A DNA stretch of 64,000 nt from Streptomonospora alba (lineage in GTDB: Bacteria > Actinomycetota > Actinomycetes > Streptosporangiales > Streptosporangiaceae). Position 1 is the stretch's first letter, and the number at the start of each line of letters is the position of its first letter. This document shows positions 7,559 through 15,583 of this stretch, piece after piece. The notes beneath the pieces were generated by a model that worked only from the letters and a program-made list of their open reading frames with translations, was not told the DNA's origin and made no database searches. The DNA lies in assembly GCF_000826685.1 (NCBI RefSeq), contig NZ_JROO01000010.1, positions 1 to 64,000 on the forward strand. The letters are read 5' to 3'. Position numbers and translations under genes: made by a program.

Positions 7559-8371
7559 TCAGCCGCCTGCGCCGGGGGCGACGACCTCCATGGGATGGGC
7601 CTTCCACGCCTCCCAGTCGGCGCTGATCGCGCTGGCCGTGCCCAGCAGCAGCGGCAGGTGCCGATCCGTCAGCGTCGCCACGGGCGTCTCCGCGGCATGG
7701 GCGTTGACGTTGACCGCGGCCACCACCGCGCCCTGGCCGTCGCGGATCGGAGCCGCCACGGAGCGGATGCCCGGCGCCAGCTCCTCGTCGGTCAGCGCCC
7801 ATCCGCGCGCCCGCACCTTGCTGAGCACCGTGCCCAGTTCGTCGCGCTCGTGGCGGTGCGCCGGCTCGATGCCCGAGCGGGAGTGCTCCGTCAGCCGCCG
7901 GTCGAGCTCCTCGGCCGACAGCGCCGCAAGCAGCACCTTGCCCAGCGAGGTCGCCGGCGCCGGGAACCGGGTGCCGATGGTCACCGAGAGGGTGACGAGT
8001 TTGGGCACCGCCACCCGCGCCACGTAGACGATGTCGGAGCCGTCCAGCTGGGCGATCGAGCAGGACTCCCCGGTCTGCTTGACCAGCTCGCGCAGGTGCG
8101 GAACCGCGAGGTCCCACATGCTCTGCGAGCGGATGTAGGCCATGCCCAGGTCGAGCACGCGCGGGGTCAGCGAGAACTCGCCGTCGCTGCTGCGGACGTA
8201 GCCCAGCTGCTCCAAGGTGATCAGGATGCGCCGTACCGTGGGCCGTGCCAGTCCCGTGGCCGCTGCCAGCTCCGAGAGCGTCATCGCCGGCCGCCCGGGC
8301 TCGAAGCAGCGCAGGACGTCGAGTCCGCGCGCGAGCGCCTCGATGAACTCGGGGGTGCTGTCTCGACGCAT
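7559..8371 (-). CDS. IclR-family transcriptional regulator
   Basis: A 270-aa IclR protein: N-terminal winged helix (LSELAAATGLARPTVRRILITL, about residues 34-55) and a C-terminal effector-binding domain (GESCSIAQLDGSDIVYVARV; VAAPIRDGQGAVVAAVNVNA). It is close in layout to PcaR/PobR-type regulators of aromatic acid catabolism. The ATG at 8371 has GAAAGG upstream; an ATG 45 bp further upstream would add an Arg-rich tail. It sits between the hydratase and the DoxX/dioxygenase operon, all on the minus strand, and is the natural candidate to bind the CGGAC/GTCCG operators of this cluster. Confidence 0.88.
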   Translation of the reverse strand: MRRDSTPEFIEALARGLDVLRCFEPGRPAMTLSELAAATGLARPTVRRILITLEQLGYVRSSDGEFSLTPRVLDLGMAYIRSQSMWDLAVPHLRELVKQTGESCSIAQLDGSDIVYVARVAVPKLVTLSVTIGTRFPAPATSLGKVLLAALSAEELDRRLTEHSRSGIEPAHRHERDELGTVLSKVRARGWALTDEELAPGIRSVAAPIRDGQGAVVAAVNVNAHAAETPVATLTDRHLPLLLGTASAISADWEAWKAHPMEVVAPGAGG

Positions 8372-8477
8372 GCGCGACCTTTCGTTTCGATCCTCTCGCC
8401 CGGTTGCGGCGGCCACCGGTTCAGCGTAGCGCCCGGCGGCGCAGGAGCCGGTGGGCGAGGTGCGCCGTGCGCCGGGA

Positions 8478-8515
8478 CGAGGGGCGGCCCCGGAGCCGCC
8501 GGGGGCCGCCCCTCG
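8478..8515. terminator. strong stem-loop after the DoxX operon
   Basis: Perfect 14-bp arms (CGAGGGGCGGCCCC at 8478-8491 and its complement at 8502-8515) with a 10-nt loop, starting 5 bp after the DoxX stop. It closes the minus-strand operon that begins at 11911. Confidence 0.75.
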
Positions 8516-8519
8516 CCGT

Positions 8520-9026
8520 TCAGTCGGCGGCCTCGGTGCCGCGCAGTGCGCCGCGCCGCCGCAGCAGCACCGGCACCGCCGCCGCCAGGCCCAGCACGAC
8601 GGCGCCCGCCCCGGCCCAGAGCGGGGGAGCGGACTGCCCCAGCAGGGCGTCGAGGGAGTAGGCGCCGGGGCCGGTGAAGCCCAGCGCCGCAGCGATCAGG
8701 GCGTAGACCAGCGCGACCTCGTAGCCGCCGTGGTGGGCCCACAGCCCTTTTTCGGCGTTGGCGGAGGCCGCCACGGTCATCGTGCCGACGGCGATCGCCG
8801 TGCCCAGCGGCGTCAGCAGGCCCAGCAGGATCAGGACGGCCGCCACCGCCTCCGAGACCGAGGCCAGCACCACCATCGGGCGTGCGGGGCGGAAGCCCAG
8901 GCTGTGGAACATCGACGCGGTCCCCTCAAGGCTCGCGCCCCGGAACCAGCCCAGGCTCTTCTGCGCGGCATGCCCCATCAGCAGCGCCGCCAGCGCCAGG
9001 CGCAGCAGTAGTAGTCCGATGTCCAC
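8520..9026 (-). CDS. DoxX-family membrane protein
   Basis: A 168-aa protein with four hydrophobic segments and the DoxX-like start DIGLLLLRLALAALLMGHAAQKSLGWF. DoxX proteins are small integral membrane proteins, some linked to quinone- or thiol-dependent redox chemistry, and the molecular role here is unknown. The GTG start at 9024-9026 lies 6 bp after the dioxygenase stop, in the same operon. Its presence beside an oxygenase could reflect redox support for the pathway, but this is inference from position only. Confidence 0.8.
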   Translation of the reverse strand: MDIGLLLLRLALAALLMGHAAQKSLGWFRGASLEGTASMFHSLGFRPARPMVVLASVSEAVAAVLILLGLLTPLGTAIAVGTMTVAASANAEKGLWAHHGGYEVALVYALIAAALGFTGPGAYSLDALLGQSAPPLWAGAGAVVLGLAAAVPVLLRRRGALRGTEAAD

Positions 9027-9032
9027 GGCGGA

Positions 9033-9896
9033 TCACGTCCTCGGCTGCAGTACGAAGTCGAACTCGGCGGTGACGAAGGGGGTGTCGAAGGCGGTGCCGT
9101 CGGGGGCGGTGCCCGACTCGTGGCGTCGGAAGGGGACGATCAGCTCCTGCTTGGTGCCGAAGACGACGTCGGAGTCGAGGTACTGCGCACCCTCCTCGAA
9201 GATGTGGGTGATCAGCTTCTCGTAGCCGGGCTCGTCGATCAGGAAGTGGATATGGGCGGGCCGGAAGTGGCTGATCTCGGTGCGCTCGATCAGCTCGCCC
9301 ACGGGCCCGTCCATCGGGATGGTGTAGCCCTTGGGCACGACGCTGCGCAGGCAGTACGTGCCGTCCTGGCGCGTGCGGTACTTGGCCCGCAGCCGCGCCT
9401 CGTCGACCTCGGGCAGCTGGGCCTCGTAGACCCCGTCGGAGTCGGCCTGCCACACGTCCAGCACGGCGCCGCCGACCGGGTCGCCGCCGTCGTCGCGGAC
9501 GGTGCCGTGCACGAACAGCGGCGCGCCCTCGGCGCCCTCGGACATGTCGTGGCCGTAGGGGGCGGTGGGGGAGCCGTCGATGTAGAAGGGGCCCAGCACG
9601 GTGGCGGGGGTGGCGTCGGGGCCGAACCGGTTGTTCATCTGGACTACCAGCATGCTCAGCCCGAGCACGTCGGAGGCCAGGATGAACTCCTCGCGCTTGT
9701 CGTCGCTGATCCGCCCGGTCTCGGTGAGCCAGCGCATCGCCGCCATCCACTCGTCCTCGGTGAGGTGCACCTCGCGGGCGAAGGCGTGCAGGTGGCGCAC
9801 CAGCGCGGTCATCAGCTCGGCCAGCCTGGGCGACTCCGCGGTCGCCCAGCGCTGGACCGCCAGGTCGGTGATGTTGTCCTCAGTCGCGTAAGGCAT
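9033..9896 (-). CDS. intradiol ring-cleavage dioxygenase (hydroxyquinol 1,2-dioxygenase-like)
   Basis: A 287-aa intradiol dioxygenase with an N-terminal helical dimerisation domain (about residues 1-100) and a beta-sandwich catalytic domain. The Fe(III) ligands are visible with the family spacing: Tyr157 (GVYE), Tyr191 (PKGY), His215 and His217 (AHIH). The length and N-domain resemble hydroxyquinol and chlorocatechol 1,2-dioxygenases more than protocatechuate 3,4-dioxygenase. It cleaves an ortho-dihydroxylated ring between the hydroxyls to a muconate. The ATG at 9896 overlaps the preceding lyase gene by 17 bp. No maleylacetate reductase or muconate cycloisomerase is adjacent, so the downstream route must differ from the classic one. 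Confidence 0.9.
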   Translation of the reverse strand: MPYATEDNITDLAVQRWATAESPRLAELMTALVRHLHAFAREVHLTEDEWMAAMRWLTETGRISDDKREEFILASDVLGLSMLVVQMNNRFGPDATPATVLGPFYIDGSPTAPYGHDMSEGAEGAPLFVHGTVRDDGGDPVGGAVLDVWQADSDGVYEAQLPEVDEARLRAKYRTRQDGTYCLRSVVPKGYTIPMDGPVGELIERTEISHFRPAHIHFLIDEPGYEKLITHIFEEGAQYLDSDVVFGTKQELIVPFRRHESGTAPDGTAFDTPFVTAEFDFVLQPRT

Positions 9897-10737
9897 CGTC
9901 GTCTCCGTCCTCGGGTGCGGTGTAGGTGGCGTTGCGGTCGACGAGTAGGTAGGTGTCCATGGCCATCGGGCGCCGCCGCTCCTCGGCGAGCTGTCCCAGC
10001 AGCCCTCCCGCCCGCGCCAGCAGGGCGAAGCCGCGCAGCAGGTCGGGGGGCAGGTCCAGGTCGGCCAGCGCCGCACCGCACACGCCCGCGCCGTTGAGGA
10101 CCAGCCGGCGCCCCAGCACGCGCTCGTGCGTGCGGCCGATCGCCTCGAACAGGCGCAGGTGCGGGCCGGTGAGCCCTTCCTCCTCGGCGATGCGCAGCAG
10201 GGCGGGGGTGCGCGGGTCGCCCTGCTTGTGCACGGGGTGGCCCAGGCCGGGGATGATCCGCTTGGCGGTGCGTTCGCGGGTGACGACCTCCTCGGCCAGC
10301 GCGTCCCACTCGGCCTCGGTGGCGGGCTCGTCCTCGCGCTGGGCCAGGACGTCGGCCAGGAAGCGGCCGGTGTCCTCGGTGACGCCGAGGAACCGCGAAC
10401 CGCCCCCGAGCAGGCCCGCGGCCAGGGCGCCCTGCAGGGAGTCGGGCGCGCTGAGATAGGTGAGCCGGGCCGCGATGGCGGTAGGGGTGAAACCGTGGTC
10501 GGCCAGCGCCACCAGGCACGCCTCGAACAGGCGCACACGGCCGGGGGAGGGCCGCTTCTGCGTCACCATCCACAGCACGAGCTCGCCGAAGCCGACCTGT
10601 CCCATCAGGTCATCGGCCAGGTCGCGGCCCAGCAGCGAGATGGTGGATTCCGTCGAGGTGCCCAGCGAAGTGGGGAAACTCGGCCCACCGCCCCCCTCTC
10701 CGCCGGCGGTGCCGCTGCGGTCGCCGTTTTCAGCCAT
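9880..10737 (-). CDS. citrate synthase-fold citryl-CoA lyase-like protein
   Basis: A 285-aa protein with only the conserved citrate synthase core, including PGLGHPVHKQGDPRTPAL (catalytic His region, about residues 158-175). Full citrate synthases are about 370-440 aa; short homologues of this size are usually annotated citryl-CoA lyase and cleave a 3-hydroxy-3-carboxyacyl-CoA into acetyl-CoA and a 2-oxo acid. The gene overlaps the CoA-transferase stop by 8 bp and the dioxygenase start by 17 bp, so it is tightly coupled in the operon. The true substrate is unknown; the neighbouring CoA-transferase could supply the thioester. Confidence 0.82.
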   Translation of the reverse strand: MAENGDRSGTAGGEGGGGPSFPTSLGTSTESTISLLGRDLADDLMGQVGFGELVLWMVTQKRPSPGRVRLFEACLVALADHGFTPTAIAARLTYLSAPDSLQGALAAGLLGGGSRFLGVTEDTGRFLADVLAQREDEPATEAEWDALAEEVVTRERTAKRIIPGLGHPVHKQGDPRTPALLRIAEEEGLTGPHLRLFEAIGRTHERVLGRRLVLNGAGVCGAALADLDLPPDLLRGFALLARAGGLLGQLAEERRRPMAMDTYLLVDRNATYTAPEDGDDDALRD

Positions 10738-11911
10738 CGTCGCCCTCCTGGTCGTCGCGGTCGTCGTTCAGCCACGCGCGGATCTGCGCGGAGTGCTCGT
10801 CGAGCCGGGGCGGCGCGTGGTCGTAGCGCGTCCGGCTGCGCGAGAAGGTGATGGGGTTGCGGATGCCCGGAACGGCGTCGGCGCCGCTGCCCGCCTGCAC
10901 GACCGGATCCAGACCCAGGGAGTCGGCGAAGGCCACGCCCTCGTCGACGGTGTTGATCGGTGCGCAGGCCACGCCGCGGGCGAGGAGGAGGTCGAACCAC
11001 TGGGCCTTGGTGCGCGCGGCGAGCGCCTCGACCAGGTGGGGGCGCAGCGCGTCGCGGTTGGCGGTGCGGTCCTGGTTGTGGGCGAAGCGGGGGTCCTCGA
11101 CCAGGTCGGGGCGCCCCAGCGCCTCGCACAGGCGGGCGAACTGGCCGTCGTTTCCGGCGATGACGATGAGGTCGCCGTCGGCCGCCGGAAGCGGCTCGTA
11201 GGGGAACAGGCTCGGGTGGGCGTTGCCCATCCGGTGGGGCACGGTGTCGCCGGCCGCGTAGGCACCCGACTGGTTGACCAGCCCCGACAGCGCTGATGAG
11301 AGCAGGTTGACCTCGACGTGCTGGCCTTCGCCGGATTCGTTGCGCTCCTGGAGGGCGGCCAGGACGCCGATCGACGCGTGCAGTCCGGTGATCACGTCGA
11401 ACACCGAGATTCCGGCGCGGAAGGGCGGGCCGTCGGGGTCGCCGGTCAGACTCATCAGCCCCGAGATCGCCTGGACCATGAGGTCGTAGCCGGGGATGGA
11501 GGCGCCCTCGCCCGAGCCGAAACCGGAGATGGAGGCGTAGACGACGCCTGCGTTGGCCTCCCGGACCGTCTCGTAGTCCAGGCCGAAGCGCTTGAGGCCG
11601 CCGGGCTTGAAGTTCTCGATCACCACGTCGGCCCGCCGGGTCAGCTCTCGCGCCGCCTCCAGGTCCTCGGGATCGGACAGGTCCAGGCTCAGCGAACGCT
11701 TGTTCCTGTTCACCGACAGGAAGTAGGTCGCCTGGTCCCCGCGCGTCGGCGGCGACCAGGTCCGCGAGTCGTCGCCACCGGGGCCCTCGACCTTGACCAC
11801 CTCGGCGCCGAGGTCGGCCAGCAGCATCGTCGCGTAGGGGCCGGCAAGGATCCGCGAGAAGTCCGCGACCAGCAGGCCCGAGAGCGGGCCGCCCCCCGTG
11901 GGGTCGTTCAT
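10730..11911 (-). CDS. CaiB/BaiF (family III) CoA-transferase
   Basis: A 393-aa class III CoA-transferase: N-terminal LLVADFSRILAGPYATMLLADLGAEVVKVE, then NRNKRSLSLDL, and the catalytic aspartate in IPGYDLMVQAISGL. These enzymes move CoA between carboxylic acids through an aspartyl-CoA anhydride. The ATG at 11909-11911 is preceded by GAGGAAGG at good spacing. It heads a four-gene operon (CoA-transferase, lyase, dioxygenase, DoxX) and is divergent from an amidohydrolase. The operon order suggests it activates the acid that the lyase then cleaves. Confidence 0.9.
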   Translation of the reverse strand: MNDPTGGGPLSGLLVADFSRILAGPYATMLLADLGAEVVKVEGPGGDDSRTWSPPTRGDQATYFLSVNRNKRSLSLDLSDPEDLEAARELTRRADVVIENFKPGGLKRFGLDYETVREANAGVVYASISGFGSGEGASIPGYDLMVQAISGLMSLTGDPDGPPFRAGISVFDVITGLHASIGVLAALQERNESGEGQHVEVNLLSSALSGLVNQSGAYAAGDTVPHRMGNAHPSLFPYEPLPAADGDLIVIAGNDGQFARLCEALGRPDLVEDPRFAHNQDRTANRDALRPHLVEALAARTKAQWFDLLLARGVACAPINTVDEGVAFADSLGLDPVVQAGSGADAVPGIRNPITFSRSRTRYDHAPPRLDEHSAQIRAWLNDDRDDQEGDDG

Positions 11912-11943
11912 CAAGAGACCTTCCTCGTGACCTGTGTCCACTG

Positions 11944-11962
11944 TTCGGACTTGCGTCCGGAA
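11944..11962. promoter_or_regulatory. operator site 1 (CGGAC-N4-GTCCG), CoA-transferase side
   Basis: TTCGGACTTGCGTCCGGAA is a near-perfect 19-bp inverted repeat centred on CGGAC-TTGC-GTCCG (11946-11959), 35 bp upstream of the CoA-transferase start. A TTGACA (minus strand, 11995-11990) lies just beyond it. The same half-sites and spacing recur on the amidohydrolase side. Confidence 0.6.
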
Positions 11963-12133
11963 AACCAGGGTCGACCGGGAGGGGCGGCGTGTCAATACCC
12001 GGAGAGTCGTGCTGGAGCCGTTCTGTCGGCGCAGTGTCCGACGCGCCGTGGCGCGCGGACGCGAGGGGGAGGGGTCGGCCATTGACAACCGACCTCCCTC
12101 GGATCACTCTTGGGTGGATATCGTGATCGCCTG

Positions 12134-12149
12134 ACGGACGATTGTCCGT
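12134..12149. promoter_or_regulatory. operator site 2 (CGGAC-N4-GTCCG), amidohydrolase side
   Basis: ACGGAC-GATT-GTCCGT, perfect 6-bp arms, 22 bp upstream of the amidohydrolase ATG. A TTGACA at 12082-12087 could be the -35 element of that gene. The arms match site 1 exactly in their inner five bases with the same N4 spacer, implying one dimeric regulator for both directions. Confidence 0.6.
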
Positions 12150-12170
12150 TCCGCTGTACGGGAGCGCCAC

Positions 12171-13655
12171 ATGTCCGACCCCACCCCCCGCAACCCCGCG
12201 CCCGAACCCGGGCGCCCCCTCGTCTTCAGAAACGGCACCGTCCTGGTGATGGACGGAACCGGCAGGGTCCTGCCCGATTCCGACGTGCTGGTGGTCGGCG
12301 ACTGCATCGAGGCGGTCGGCCCCGGCCTCGACGCCCCCGAGTCCGCACAGGAGATCGACGCCTCGGGCGGCATCGTCATGCCCGGCATGATCGACACCCA
12401 CCGCCACATGTGGCAGACCGTCATGCGCGGCTACGGCGCCGACTGGACCCTCTCCCAGTACTTCGTCTGGTACTACCTGGACTGGGGCTCCCGGTTCCGG
12501 CCCCAGGACATCCACGCCGGAAACCTGCTCGGCGCCTGGGAGGCCCTGGACGCCGGAGTGACCACCACCGCCGACTGGTCGCACGGGCTCGTCACACCCG
12601 AGCACGCCGACGCCGCCCTCGACGCGCTGGAGTCGGTGCCGGGGCGCTGGGTGTTCGGCTACGGCAACATCCACGCGGGTCCCTGGGAATGGGCGGCCTC
12701 TCCGGAGTTCCGCGCGTTCTACGACCGGCGCATCCACGGCAAGCGCGGCGACCGGCTCGGCTTCCAGATCGCCTTCGACGTCACCGGCGACGCCTCCTTC
12801 CCCGAGCGCCCCGCCTTCGAGACCGCCCGGGAGCTGGGGGTCGAGGTCACCACGCACGCCGGCGTGTGGGGCGCCACCGGGGACAACGGCATCCGGCTCA
12901 TGCACGAGCACGGGTTCATGACCCCCGGGACCGTCTACGTGCACGCCGCCTCGCTGTCGGAGGACTCCTACCAGCGCATCGCCGCCAGCGGGGGCTCCGT
13001 CTCGGTCTCCACCGAGAGCGAGCAGAGCGCCGGGCAGGGGTACCCGCCCACCTGGCGGCTGCGGCGCCACGGCATCCCCGTCTCGCTGTCGATGGACACC
13101 GGCGTGTGGTGGAGTGCGGACCTGTTCAGCGCCATGCGGGCCACCCTGGGCGCCGACCGCTCGCGCGAGCACCTGGAGGCCCACTCGCGCAGCGAGACCG
13201 TCACCCACAGCCATCTGCGCGCCGAGCACGTCGTCGACTGGGCCACTCGCGGCGGCGCGCGCGCCCTCGGGCTGTCCCGGTCGGTGGGAAGCCTGGAGCC
13301 GGGCAAGAAGGCCGACGTCGTGCTGATCAAGAACGACGCCTCGCCCGCGATGTTCCCGATCCTCAACCCCTACGGCCACGTCGCGTTCCAGGCTCAGCGC
13401 GGCGACGTGCACACCGTCGTGGCCGACGGCCGGGTCGTCAAGCACGAGCACCGCCTGGTCGAGGCCGACCTGCAGGCGGCCCGCCGCGCCGCCGAGTCCA
13501 CCGTGGACTACCTGCGCGACGAGATGGGCGACGCCTGGAACGAGGGGATGAACCCCGACATTCCGCCCACGAAGATTCTGGACAACCCTTATACCTACAC
13601 GGAGTTCCGCGACTCCTCCACGCGTCGCAGCCAGGAGCCCGCGGGCGAGGCGTGA
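12171..13655 (+). CDS. amidohydrolase, TrzA/AtzB-type (metal-dependent aminohydrolase)
   Basis: A 494-aa amidohydrolase-superfamily protein. Metal-site residues are visible: DTHRHMWQT (the HxH motif, about residues 75-83), THAGVWG (third His), YVHAASLSEDSY (fourth His) and LSMDTGVWWSADLFSAM (the catalytic Asp). The layout matches chlorohydrolases and deaminases such as AtzB, TrzN and guanine deaminase, which hydrolyse C-N or C-Cl bonds on heterocycles. It has no signal peptide and so acts in the cytoplasm. It is transcribed away from the CoA-transferase/dioxygenase operon and shares its operator motif, so it probably prepares the ring substrate by deamination. The precise substrate cannot be read from sequence. 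Confidence 0.88.
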   Translation: MSDPTPRNPAPEPGRPLVFRNGTVLVMDGTGRVLPDSDVLVVGDCIEAVGPGLDAPESAQEIDASGGIVMPGMIDTHRHMWQTVMRGYGADWTLSQYFVWYYLDWGSRFRPQDIHAGNLLGAWEALDAGVTTTADWSHGLVTPEHADAALDALESVPGRWVFGYGNIHAGPWEWAASPEFRAFYDRRIHGKRGDRLGFQIAFDVTGDASFPERPAFETARELGVEVTTHAGVWGATGDNGIRLMHEHGFMTPGTVYVHAASLSEDSYQRIAASGGSVSVSTESEQSAGQGYPPTWRLRRHGIPVSLSMDTGVWWSADLFSAMRATLGADRSREHLEAHSRSETVTHSHLRAEHVVDWATRGGARALGLSRSVGSLEPGKKADVVLIKNDASPAMFPILNPYGHVAFQAQRGDVHTVVADGRVVKHEHRLVEADLQAARRAAESTVDYLRDEMGDAWNEGMNPDIPPTKILDNPYTYTEFRDSSTRRSQEPAGEA

Positions 13656-13668
13656 GCCGGTCCGCGTC

Positions 13669-13709
13669 GGTCCGCCGGGCGCCGTCCGTCCACGGCGTCC
13701 GGCGGGACC
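13669..13709. terminator. stem-loop after the amidohydrolase gene
   Basis: A long imperfect hairpin (about 17 bp, one bulge and one G-U pair) with a 6-nt loop, beginning 13 bp after the stop codon. It is GC-rich and without a T-run. Confidence 0.6.
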
Positions 13710-13933
13710 GGGACAGGGCGGTGGTGGGGGAGCGGTCTCCGCAGGGCGAAGCGCGCACGGCGCGGATCGCGGCGGCGTGCGGGCGAAGGGGGCGCCGCCG
13801 AAGGCCGGAGAGAGGGCCGCTGGGCGGCGGGCGCGCGGGCACGCTCGGCGTCTGCGGAGGGCCCGGCCCGGCGCGCGCTCCGCTACGCAACGGGGGTTGA
13901 CGGTCGCGCAACGCTACCTTACGCTCACTGGAA

Positions 13934-13956
13934 CATTACGAAGTGTGTTCGTAATG
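13934..13956. promoter_or_regulatory. perfect 9-bp-arm palindrome upstream of the arabinanase gene
   Basis: CATTACGAA-GTGTG-TTCGTAATG, perfect arms and a 5-bp centre, about 300 bp upstream of the GH43 start. Its AT content is much higher than its surroundings. It looks like a binding site for a dimeric regulator. No gene starts immediately next to it, so the regulated promoter is unclear. Confidence 0.5.
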
Positions 13957-14144
13957 GGTAGCCGATCACCGGCGTCCTCGTTCGAGGCGCCCCGTCGGCG
14001 GAGTCGCCTGAGTGGCGGCAGGCCGCCGCGCGAGGCCGAGTCGCGGTGCGTGATCCGCGCTGCGCTCCCCGTGGGCGGCGCCCTGGCCCGCTGCTGTGCC
14101 GTTCCCATCGAGACCGATTGCCGACGATCCGCTGCACCGCAAAT

Positions 14145-14158
14145 TGTTAGCGCTAACA
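14145..14158. promoter_or_regulatory. LacI-type operator of the arabinanase gene
   Basis: TGTTAGCGCTAACA is a perfect 14-bp palindrome with the central CG step typical of LacI-family operators in front of actinobacterial polysaccharide-degradation genes. It lies 100 bp upstream of the GH43 start. Repression relieved by arabino-oligosaccharides is the expected logic; the cognate repressor is not identified in this window. Confidence 0.65.
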
Positions 14159-14258
14159 TTCCTTCGCTCCGCAGCCGGAGACGGAGCCGCCGCGGCTCCC
14201 CGCGCCCGGAGCGTGAGCAGGGCCGGTCCCCCAACCACGAGCCCGAGGAGCACCCCCC

Positions 14259-15287
14259 ATGACCGCACACTCCCGAACCCCCTCGGCAGGACTCTCACGG
14301 CGGAGGCTGCTGGGCGCCGCGCTGGCGACCGGCGGCGTGGCCGCCGCGGCCGCCGCCGTCGGCACCCTCCGCCCTGAGGGTGCCGCAGCGGACCTGCGCG
14401 CCGCCGATTACCCGCTTCCCGGCCAGGTGACCGGGGACGTCCGGGTGCACGACCCTAGTTTCGTCAAGCGCCCCGGCGGCGGCTATCTCGTCGCCCACAC
14501 CGCCCCCGACATCGGCCTGAAGACCTCCGGCGACCGCACCGCCTTCAGCGACGCCGGGACGGTCTTCCCCGGCGGCGCGCCGTGGACCACCGAGTACACC
14601 GGCGGCGAGCGCAACCTGTGGGCGCCGCACCTGTCGTACCTCAACGGGCGGTACCACCTGTACTACTCGGCGTCCACCTTCGGCTCGAACCGGTCGGCGA
14701 TCTTCCTCGCGACCAGCACCAGCGGCGACTCCGGCAGCTGGACCAACGAGGGTGTGGTCGTCGAGTCGTGGACCTCGCAGGACTTCAACGCCATCGACCC
14801 CCACCTGTCCGTGGACGCCCAGGGCCGCTGGTGGCTGGCGTTCGGGTCCTACTGGTCGGGCATCAAGATGATCCGCATCGACCCGGCGACGGGCAAGCGG
14901 CTCGGCGACGCGTGGCACTCCCTCGCCGGACGCGGCGGGGACTCCATCGAGGCCCCGACCATCTTCCGCCACGGCGGCCGGTACTACCTGTTCGTCTCCT
15001 TCGGCGCGTGCTGCCAAGGTGCCGACAGCACCTACCGGGTCATGGTCGGGCGCTCCTCCGACATCGCCGGCCCCTACTACGACCGCAACGGCACCCCGAT
15101 GACCTCCGGCGGCGGCACCGAGGTCCTGGCCGGCCACGGCGGCATCCACGGCCCCGGCCACCAGGACGTCTTCGCCGACTCCGACAGCGACGTCCTCGCC
15201 TACCACTACTACGCCGACGACGGCACGGCCCTGCTGGGACTCAACCTGCTCGGCTGGGCCAGCGCCGACTGGCCCTACGTGCACTGA
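14259..15287 (+). CDS. secreted endo-1,5-alpha-L-arabinanase, GH43
   Basis: A 342-aa glycoside hydrolase family 43 protein with a Tat signal (SRRRLLG at about 13-19, then an Ala-rich hydrophobic stretch to about 45). Catalytic residues of the five-bladed propeller are present: Asp65 in VHDPSF (base), Asp180 in NAIDPHLSVD (pKa modulator), Glu231 in SIEAPTIFRH (acid) and His301 in GPGHQDVF. It cuts alpha-1,5-arabinan side chains of pectin outside the cell. Two operators lie upstream. It stands alone but fits the pectin system at 25-36 kb in this window (PL11 lyase, GH42, sugar ABC importer). Confidence 0.92.
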   Translation: MTAHSRTPSAGLSRRRLLGAALATGGVAAAAAAVGTLRPEGAAADLRAADYPLPGQVTGDVRVHDPSFVKRPGGGYLVAHTAPDIGLKTSGDRTAFSDAGTVFPGGAPWTTEYTGGERNLWAPHLSYLNGRYHLYYSASTFGSNRSAIFLATSTSGDSGSWTNEGVVVESWTSQDFNAIDPHLSVDAQGRWWLAFGSYWSGIKMIRIDPATGKRLGDAWHSLAGRGGDSIEAPTIFRHGGRYYLFVSFGACCQGADSTYRVMVGRSSDIAGPYYDRNGTPMTSGGGTEVLAGHGGIHGPGHQDVFADSDSDVLAYHYYADDGTALLGLNLLGWASADWPYVH

Positions 15288-15310
15288 GGCTGCGCGTAGG
15301 CCCCGGGCGG

Positions 15311-15370
15311 GCGGCCCCGGACCGGAGCGGAGGTGCGCACGCACCGTCCGTTCCTCCAGGCCGGGGCCGC
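15311..15370. terminator. long hairpin after the arabinanase gene
   Basis: Outer arms GCGGCCCCGG (15311-15320) and CCGGGGCCGC (15361-15370) enclose further imperfect pairing around GTGCG-CAC-GCACC. A second perfect hairpin with 10-bp arms follows at 15383-15405. Both are candidate terminators for the GH43 transcript. Confidence 0.55.
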
Positions 15371-15583
15371 TCCTCGCGGTCCGCTGCCGCGGCCGCCGCG
15401 GCAGCCGCCAGGGTTCCCCCGACTGCCCACCCTGCACTCAGCGGAGCCGATCACCGGTGAGCGACCTCTGCGGCCCCGCGGCTCCCGGCGCCGCTGCGGC
15501 CGCATCCGGTCACCGCCGCCGTACGTCGCGTGCCCGCGGCGGGGGTACACCTCGCCGCGGGCGGTCGAGCGGAGGGAGCCGGG

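Larger units (their letters stand above)
13656..14258. other. 603-bp intergenic region with terminator and two operators
   Basis: No credible gene is seen here. The left part holds the terminator of the amidohydrolase gene (13669-13709). The middle holds a perfect palindrome at 13934-13956 and the right part a LacI-type palindrome at 14145-14158, both presumably serving the arabinanase gene. An open frame through most of the region has no ribosome site and no family resemblance. Confidence 0.6.

Noticed and set aside
5415-8117. 900-aa minus-strand open frame across the hydratase and IclR genes
   Set aside because: Arg/Gly/Ala-rich shadow of two real genes in another frame; it lacks domains and a ribosome site.
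10605-13451. 948-aa minus-strand open frame over the amidohydrolase
   Set aside because: Antisense shadow in high-GC DNA; the plus-strand amidohydrolase has metal-site motifs and the frame crosses the CoA-transferase in the wrong phase.
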